This document shows positions 21,365 through 27,240 of a stretch of DNA of 27,240 nt, piece by piece. The notes below the pieces were generated by a model, which worked only from the letters and a program-made list of their open reading frames with translations, searched no databases and was not told where the DNA came from. Source of the stretch: JANWHF01 sp036276235 (GTDB lineage Bacteria; Planctomycetota; Phycisphaerae; Tepidisphaerales; Tepidisphaeraceae); assembly GCA_036276235.1 (NCBI GenBank), contig DATBDZ010000464.1:1-27240 (forward strand). The letters run 5' to 3'. The stretch's first letter is position 1. Each line of letters opens with the position of its first letter. The translations under genes were made by a program, and so were the position numbers.

Positions 21365-24019
21365 ATGGCTATGCGATTCGACAAATTCACTATCAAAGCT
21401 CAAGAGGCGGTTGTTCGGGCCCAGGAGCTGGCTCAGCAACGCAATAATCCTGAATTGCTCCCGGTGCACGTTCTTTCCGCCCTCCTTGGGGAAAAGGAAG
21501 GCGTCGTTCATCCGCTGCTGCAAAAGCTTGGCGCGAATGTCGGGCGGATTGAGCAGGCGGTGGAGAGCGAGATTGATCGGTTGCCGGCCGCGACCGGTAC
21601 GCAGCTTGGCATGAGCCGCGCGGCTCAGGATGTTTTTCGCGATGCGCAAAAGGAGGCGGATCGTCTGAAGGACGAGTACGTTTCCACTGAGCATCTGCTG
21701 CTGGCGCTGGCGGATGTGAAGAGTGAAGCGCGCGATATTCTTGTTCAGAATGGCGTGAAGCGCGATGCCGTGCTCGGCGCGCTCAAAGACGTGCGCGGCG
21801 GGCAGCGCGTGGCCGATCAAAACCCCGAAGAAAAATATCAGGCCCTGCAGCGCTATGGCCGCGATCTGGTCGAGGCGGCCCGTCAAGGAAAGCTCGATCC
21901 GGTCATCGGACGCGATGAAGAGATTCGCCGCACCATGCAGGTATTGGCGCGTCGCACGAAAAACAATCCCGTACTGATCGGCGAGCCCGGCGTTGGGAAG
22001 ACGGCCATCGTCGAAGGCCTGGCCATTCGTATGGTCAATGGCGACGTGCCGGATGTGCTGAAGAATAAACGGATTATCGCGCTGGACATGGGCGCGCTGA
22101 TCGCAGGCGCGAAATATCGCGGCGAGTTTGAGGATCGGCTCAAAGCCGTCATCAAGGAAGTGACGCAGAGCGAGGGACAGGTGATCCTGTTCATCGACGA
22201 GCTGCACACCGTTGTCGGCGCGGGAAAGGCCGAAGGCTCGATGGACGCCGGCAATCTGCTTAAGCCGGCGCTGGCGCGCGGCGAGCTTCGCACCATCGGT
22301 GCGACCACCCTCGACGAATATCAAAAGCACATCGAGAAAGACGCGGCGCTCGAGCGGCGCTTTCAGCCGATCTATGTCGGCCAGCCGAGCGTCGAAGATA
22401 CGATCGCGATTCTGCGCGGCCTGAAGGAGCGCTATCAGACACATCATGGCGTACGTATCACCGATTCGGCGATCGTTTCCGCGGCTGTCTTATCGGATCG
22501 TTACATCAGTGATCGATTCCTCCCGGATAAGGCGATCGATCTGATCGATGAAGCCGCGTCGCGGCTGCGGATCGAAAACGATTCGATGCCCACCGAGCTG
22601 GATCAGGCGCGTCGGCGGATCATGCAGCTTCAGATCGAGATCGAAGCATTGCGGCATGAAAAAGATTCCGCCTCCAAGCAGCAGCTCGAAAAAGCCGAGC
22701 GCGAGCTGGCGGATTTGCAGGAGACCAACACACGCCTGACGACGCGCTGGGAAAATGAAGTCGGGTCGATGCGCAAGATCAAGCAGTTGCAGGAGCAGAT
22801 GGATCAGAAGCGCGTGGAGTTGGAGCAGGCGCAGCGGCAGGGAAACTGGGAAGTTGCCGCCCGAATTCAATACGGCGAGCTGCGCGAGCTGCAGCGGCAG
22901 ATCGACGAAGCCCAGGCTCGCCTGCGCGATCTGACGAAGGATGGGGAATCGATGGTGAAGGAGGAAGTGACCGCCGACGATATCGCGCAGGTCATCTCGC
23001 GATGGACCGGCGTGCCCGTCACCCGCATGCTCGAAGGCGAACGCGAAAAACTGATGAAGATGGAAGAGCGGCTAGGGCAGCGCGTGATCGGTCAGGAAGA
23101 GGCGGTGATCGCGGTGTCCAACGCGGTCCGCCGAAACCGCGCCGGCCTGGGCGATCCAAATCGTCCAATCGGGTCATTCCTGTTCCTGGGTCCGACCGGC
23201 GTCGGAAAAACCGAGCTGTGCAAGGCCCTCGCCGAATTTCTGTTCGACGATGAAAACGCGATGATCCGCATCGACATGAGCGAGTTCATGGAGCAGCACT
23301 CCGTGGCTCGCCTGATCGGCGCGCCGCCAGGCTACGTCGGCTACGAAGAGGGCGGCCGTCTGACCGAAGCCGTGCGACGGCGGCCTTATTCGGTGATCCT
23401 CTTCGACGAAATCGAGAAGGCCCATCGCGATGTGTTCAATGTCCTGTTGCAAGTGCTCGACGATGGCCGTCTGACAGATGGGCAGGGGCGCACGGTGAAT
23501 TTCAAGAACACCGTCATCGCCATGACCAGCAATATCGGCTCGGCGGAAATCCAGAAGCTGGCGACCAAGGAAGCTCCCGAATGGGAAGTGGAAGCCGCCA
23601 TTAAGGATTTGCTGAAACTGAACTTCCGGCCCGAGTTTCTCAACCGCATCGATGAGACGATCATCTTTCACACGCTCTCGCGCGAGCAGTTGGCGAAGAT
23701 CGTGGATGTGCAGCTCAACCATTTGCGCAAGCGGCTGGCGATGCGCAATCTCAAGCTGGAGATCTCAGAAGCCGCAACGAAATTCATCGGCGAAGAAGGT
23801 TACGACCCGACCTACGGGGCGCGGCCATTGAAGCGCGTTATCCAGCAGCGAATAGAAAATCCGCTAGCCGCCAGGATCCTCAACGGCCACTTCGCAGAAG
23901 GTCAGACGATCCACGTGGATGTCGATCCGGCGAAACATGACTTCAGCTTCGAGGTCGGCGAAGAGCGGAAGCCAGCGGAGAAGCCGAGCCGCAAGGAGAA
24001 GGTGGGGGCGGGACGCTGA
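21365..24019 (+). CDS. clpB: ATP-dependent chaperone ClpB
   Basis: The protein has 884 residues, close to the usual 860. Two Clp-N repeats cover residues 1-150. AAA module 1 has Walker A GEPGVGKT at 206-213 and Walker B VILFIDELHT. A coiled-coil middle domain lies at about 410-530 (rich in Glu, Gln, Arg). AAA module 2 has Walker A GPTGVGKT at 609-616, Walker B SVILFDEIEKAH and the pore loop GYVGYEEGG. The middle domain and the absence of a ClpP-binding IGF loop distinguish it from ClpA, ClpC and ClpX. It disaggregates heat-denatured proteins together with DnaK. GGGAGG lies 8 nt before the ATG. No CIRCE element is visible in the 246 bp upstream, and a sigma32-type site is not convincing. Confidence 0.97.
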   Translation: MAMRFDKFTIKAQEAVVRAQELAQQRNNPELLPVHVLSALLGEKEGVVHPLLQKLGANVGRIEQAVESEIDRLPAATGTQLGMSRAAQDVFRDAQKEADRLKDEYVSTEHLLLALADVKSEARDILVQNGVKRDAVLGALKDVRGGQRVADQNPEEKYQALQRYGRDLVEAARQGKLDPVIGRDEEIRRTMQVLARRTKNNPVLIGEPGVGKTAIVEGLAIRMVNGDVPDVLKNKRIIALDMGALIAGAKYRGEFEDRLKAVIKEVTQSEGQVILFIDELHTVVGAGKAEGSMDAGNLLKPALARGELRTIGATTLDEYQKHIEKDAALERRFQPIYVGQPSVEDTIAILRGLKERYQTHHGVRITDSAIVSAAVLSDRYISDRFLPDKAIDLIDEAASRLRIENDSMPTELDQARRRIMQLQIEIEALRHEKDSASKQQLEKAERELADLQETNTRLTTRWENEVGSMRKIKQLQEQMDQKRVELEQAQRQGNWEVAARIQYGELRELQRQIDEAQARLRDLTKDGESMVKEEVTADDIAQVISRWTGVPVTRMLEGEREKLMKMEERLGQRVIGQEEAVIAVSNAVRRNRAGLGDPNRPIGSFLFLGPTGVGKTELCKALAEFLFDDENAMIRIDMSEFMEQHSVARLIGAPPGYVGYEEGGRLTEAVRRRPYSVILFDEIEKAHRDVFNVLLQVLDDGRLTDGQGRTVNFKNTVIAMTSNIGSAEIQKLATKEAPEWEVEAAIKDLLKLNFRPEFLNRIDETIIFHTLSREQLAKIVDVQLNHLRKRLAMRNLKLEISEAATKFIGEEGYDPTYGARPLKRVIQQRIENPLAARILNGHFAEGQTIHVDVDPAKHDFSFEVGEERKPAEKPSRKEKVGAGR

Positions 24020-24453
24020 ACCTTATTTCAGAGCAGGTACTCCGAAGCATGACATTAATGCGCATGTTAGTGGTTTTGGGGACTGCCGGACGCAAGATAC
24101 GCGGGCCTATTGTCCCCTCCTCGACACCGGTTTTAATCGTCATACTCAAACTGACGGAGGAGCCGGCTTTTCCAGAAGTGTGCGTTGAAGTCTGTATTAA
24201 ACGCGGCAATGGCGCGCGCGTTCCGTTCCAGCCGAAGCTGAATCTCGATCAGATTGTGAAATCCGTATAGAAGATGTGCGGGCGCGGGTGGCGAAGTCTT
24301 GAGTGGCAGCCAAGCCCGTGTCCGATCTTTGATTTTGCTTGCGTCCGCTTTGTCCGGCAGTTAGCTTTCTGCCTTCCACCGGGGGTTTGTTTCGACAAAT
24401 CGCCGGGGTGCCGTACCAATTCGATTTTCAGTGGGTCTGGAGCAGGAGGGAAT
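24020..24453. other. Gap between clpB and the surface-protein gene, no clear gene
   Basis: The 434-bp gap contains one 73-codon plus-strand frame (24049-24270) and an overlapping minus-strand frame, neither with convincing protein character. No strong hairpin or promoter was seen. The end carries AGGAGGG at 24444-24450, the ribosome binding site of the next gene. Confidence 0.5.
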
Positions 24454-27240
24454 TTGAAATCACGTTGCGCACTTCGTCCCAAACGCGCGGGACTAGCGAT
24501 TCGTTTCGCCGGTCAGTTTCATATCCAGGTTCTTGAGCAGCGATCTTTGCTCAGTGCTGGCGCGCTGATCGATACCTTTGGCGATCACGGAATCGCCAGC
24601 GTCGCCGGCGATGCTGTCGCCGCCGTGGCGCAGCCAGACGGGAAGATCGTCACGATCGGCGCGGGCGGAAGCCTTCGCCGATTCAATACCGATGGCAGCC
24701 TCGATCAGAATTTCGGGACCAACGGCGTCGTGCACATGTCCCTGCCGCCCGTGCCGCAGGAGACCGCCGAATTCGATGATGTTGCGCTGCAGAAGAACGG
24801 TTCGATTGTTGTGGCCGGCGCGCTCAACTACGATTTCGGGAACGGCAACTCCGGCACCAGCGTTACCATGTTTCGGTTCACCGCCAGCGGAGCTCTCGAT
24901 TCTTCACTTAATAATGGCCAGGGCTTCGTGAATCCGATCTCATCGTTTGGCGTGGCAAAGTCAGTGCAAGTACAGAGTGATGGGAAGATCCTTTTGGGCG
25001 GCGTTTATATCAGCAGCAATGCGGCATTCATTGTTCGCGTAAATGCCAACGGAACGGCCGACAATACTTTTGGCTTCGGTGGTTTGGCCAGCCTCCCCGG
25101 GACAAAGACGATCGGCGGAATGGCCCTCGATTCGAATAGCGACATCATCGTCGATGGACTTGGATTCAATTCTCAGCCGATGGTCATGAGGCTGCTGCCA
25201 ACGGGCTTCGGTGATTTGTTTGGTAACGGCGGCGCGACCCCGATCGCCTCGACAAATTTCGGGCGGCCGATTGTCCGACCGGACAACTCGATTTTGATTC
25301 CGCTGGTCAGCGGAAATGGCTTTACAAATAGCCTCGAAGCGGAAGCCTTTACATCCAATGGCGACGTGAATACGTCGTTTGGCACGAACGGAATCGCCAG
25401 CGCAAACGTGGGTTTTATAGACAGCTCGAATCCAATCTACGGAGCGCTTCAGCCCAACGGAATGATCGATCTGGCAGCCGGCGGAGCAACCGGCGCCGGC
25501 AATGATATCGTTGTCGCGCGATTTAACGACCAGGGCGCCGCCGATACAACGTTTGGCTCCAACGGCGCGACAACCGCTGCCTTTCCAGATCCGGTTGCAG
25601 TGGCTTCGCTTGTTTACACCAGCAATGGCCGAATTACCGCCGTCGGAAATTCCAATGGTAGTATCGTCCTGGCGGCCTTTGATGCCTCGACCCCAACGGG
25701 CTCGATTTCTGGAACGGTCTTCAACGACGCCAATGGCGACAACGTGCGCCAGGGAGCCGAACCTGGTCTTTCCGGCCGCACGGTTTTCCTTGATGCCAAT
25801 CAGAATGGGACGTTGGACGCAGGCGAAAAAAGCATCGTTACGGATTCAACCGGTCACTACCTGTTCGCAAATCTGCCGGTGGGCCAATACAAACTACAGG
25901 ACGTGCAGCCGGCGGGGTGGAAGGCGCCAATCAACTTTGATCAGACCGTGGTAGCGCCGTCGCAGACGACTGTTTTCAATTTTGCCAGCAGCAAGATTGA
26001 TGCGACGATGCCGTTCGACGCGGCGTTTGGCACCGGCGGCGTTGTTCGAAATAGTTTCTTCACCGGTCAGGGAGTTGCTCGCCAGGCCGATGGGAAGCTT
26101 CTTGTCATCGCTCAGGACCGCCTCGGACGATATACGGTGGCGGGCGCGCTGGACAAATCGTTTGGCGTCAATGGTTGGATGGCCAATCCAATCCCTCAGT
26201 CAAATCTTGGCGCCATCGCAATTCAATCGGACGGGAAAATCGTCCTGGCCGCCGACAAGCCGTTAACGCCCAGCGGCAGCATTTGGGGCACCGTTGTCGG
26301 CCGGCTTAACAGCGATGGGTCAATCGACAAGACCTACGGTACGGGCGGCGTCGCCAGCACTTCGTTTGCAAACGTGAACGGTTTCCCGGAACTGATTGTG
26401 CGGCCGGATAACTCGGCAATCGTAACCTCATCATTTTTTGGACCCGCTCCCAGCTTTGCTCTCGCCCGTATCACTCCAACCGGGCAGGTTGACGCCACTT
26501 TTGGCACCGGTGGCTATGTCGCGCTGAGCTTCGCCCAAACGACGATACAGGGCGCGGCGCTCGCTCCGAATAATGCGATCCTGCTGGCCGGCTCGGCTTT
26601 CGACAATCAGAAGACCGATGGCCTGGTCATGCGCCTCACCGCGGACGGCAAAGTTGATACGAGTTTTGGGACGGCAGGCAAAGTACTGACCGCCGCTTCG
26701 GCGCCAGTGATGTGGTCGGCGCTGACGGTGACGGCAGACGGGAAAGTGATCGCCGCCGGGGTCGACAACTCTCATCTTGCCGCCGCTCGCTTCAACAGCG
26801 ATGGTTCGGTCGATTCCACTTTCGGCACCAGCGGACTTGCCGTCGTCTCGACACCAGTTACCACCACGAGCTCCGGTGGCAGCGACGCCGTCGTATTTGT
26901 CGGGAAAACCTCGGATGGCGGATACGTCATCGCCGGGAGCATCGGCCACACCGCTTACGAGCAATCTGACTTTACCGCAGCGCTCTTTACCGCATCAGGC
27001 AAACTCGACACGCGCTTCGGGCACGCTGGAGAAGCCTGGGCTGGAATCAGCGACGGTTCTGACTTTGCAACCTCCGCCCTGCTACAGCCGGATGGCAAGC
27101 TGGTGATGGCCGGCTTTATCAATGGCCCCGGTCAGGCGGCTGTCGTGCGGTTCAATCTTCCAACCACCGCGCCGCTCGCCGCAACAATCTCCGGCACCAT
27201 CTACACCGACAACAACGGAAACGCCAAACGAGACACCGGC
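24454..27240 (+). CDS. Large delta-60-repeat surface protein with LEPR-XLL-like motif, 3' end beyond window
   Basis: Translation from TTG 24454 gives MKSRCALRPKRAGLAIRFAG followed by VLEQRSLLSAG at 26-36, a good LEPR-XLL-type motif. AGGAGGG lies 3 nt upstream, so the start is well supported although TTG. Delta-60 repeats follow (AVAQPDGKIVTIGAG, FNTDGSLDQNFGTNG and many more), probably forming a beta propeller. An SdrD B-like domain is at about 417-510 (GSISGTVFNDANGDNVRQGA, PVGQYKLQDVQPAGWKAP). More delta-60 repeats run to about 890 (LNSDGSIDKTYGTGG, FNSDGSVDSTFGTSG), and a second SdrD-like domain starts at about 911 (TISGTIYTDNNGNAKRDTG). 929 codons are visible without a stop. It is probably exported and attached to the cell surface. 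No enzyme site is seen. Confidence 0.92.
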   Translation, partial: MKSRCALRPKRAGLAIRFAGQFHIQVLEQRSLLSAGALIDTFGDHGIASVAGDAVAAVAQPDGKIVTIGAGGSLRRFNTDGSLDQNFGTNGVVHMSLPPVPQETAEFDDVALQKNGSIVVAGALNYDFGNGNSGTSVTMFRFTASGALDSSLNNGQGFVNPISSFGVAKSVQVQSDGKILLGGVYISSNAAFIVRVNANGTADNTFGFGGLASLPGTKTIGGMALDSNSDIIVDGLGFNSQPMVMRLLPTGFGDLFGNGGATPIASTNFGRPIVRPDNSILIPLVSGNGFTNSLEAEAFTSNGDVNTSFGTNGIASANVGFIDSSNPIYGALQPNGMIDLAAGGATGAGNDIVVARFNDQGAADTTFGSNGATTAAFPDPVAVASLVYTSNGRITAVGNSNGSIVLAAFDASTPTGSISGTVFNDANGDNVRQGAEPGLSGRTVFLDANQNGTLDAGEKSIVTDSTGHYLFANLPVGQYKLQDVQPAGWKAPINFDQTVVAPSQTTVFNFASSKIDATMPFDAAFGTGGVVRNSFFTGQGVARQADGKLLVIAQDRLGRYTVAGALDKSFGVNGWMANPIPQSNLGAIAIQSDGKIVLAADKPLTPSGSIWGTVVGRLNSDGSIDKTYGTGGVASTSFANVNGFPELIVRPDNSAIVTSSFFGPAPSFALARITPTGQVDATFGTGGYVALSFAQTTIQGAALAPNNAILLAGSAFDNQKTDGLVMRLTADGKVDTSFGTAGKVLTAASAPVMWSALTVTADGKVIAAGVDNSHLAAARFNSDGSVDSTFGTSGLAVVSTPVTTTSSGGSDAVVFVGKTSDGGYVIAGSIGHTAYEQSDFTAALFTASGKLDTRFGHAGEAWAGISDGSDFATSALLQPDGKLVMAGFINGPGQAAVVRFNLPTTAPLAATISGTIYTDNNGNAKRDTG

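Noticed and set aside
21260..22447. 395-codon minus-strand frame opposite clpB
   Set aside because: It is antisense to the conserved ClpB N-terminus and first AAA module; no independent evidence.
24049..24270. 73-codon frame after clpB
   Set aside because: No ribosome binding site, no recognisable domain, and a competing frame of similar length on the other strand.

Overview
The window looks like a chromosomal segment from a planctomycete, most likely of the Phycisphaerae or Tepidisphaerales type. This is inferred from gene families, not from a marker gene. The clues are membrane proteins carrying a CxxCGYxL...CPECG zinc ribbon, two large surface proteins with an LEPR-XLL-type N-terminal motif and SdrD-like domains, a small coiled-coil protein of a kind I associate with planctomycetes, and many long intergenic hairpin repeats. 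I see no rRNA, tRNA, CRISPR array, intact transposase or phage gene.

Layout. Positions 1-1701 (minus): an ECF42-type sigma factor followed by its usual YCII/DGPF partner, cut by the window edge. Positions 1777-2795: a winged-helix protein and a membrane protein overlapping by 4 bp, function unknown. Positions 2883-6660: housekeeping genes (YhaM-like 3'-5' exoribonuclease, thioredoxin, a Pro-rich membrane protein, a MEMO-family protein) separated by dispersed palindromic repeats. Positions 7187-7456: a small coiled-coil protein. Positions 7846-10862: an accessory patch with three zinc-ribbon membrane proteins, one truncated relative, an unknown one-helix protein and a 51-residue membrane peptide. 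Positions 10863-11893: about 1 kb without genes, filled with hairpins and an 80-bp duplicated element.

Positions 11894-16068: an O-methyltransferase (minus), an XRE regulator without a partner toxin, a TIGR03032-like protein and two polytopic membrane proteins. Positions 16096-18774 (minus): a CSLREA/beta-helix surface protein. Positions 18931-19588: a MntA/HepT-type toxin-antitoxin pair. Positions 19668-20387: a further membrane protein resembling the one at 15397. Positions 20454-21118: a PIN-domain protein overlapping a 73-residue partner, a probable second toxin-antitoxin unit. Positions 21365-24019: ClpB. Positions 24454-27240: the start of a large delta-60-repeat surface protein with a TTG start, open at the window edge.

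Two patterns cut across the genes. Several genes with no Shine-Dalgarno sequence have a TAnnnT-like box ending 6-9 nt before the start codon, which suggests leaderless transcription. Intergenic regions repeatedly hold long imperfect palindromes built from short units such as CGAAG, CTAAG and GCAGAG. I found no complete novel defence or biosynthetic system. The best candidates for undescribed biology are the 1777-2795 gene pair, the hairpin family and the zinc-ribbon cluster.
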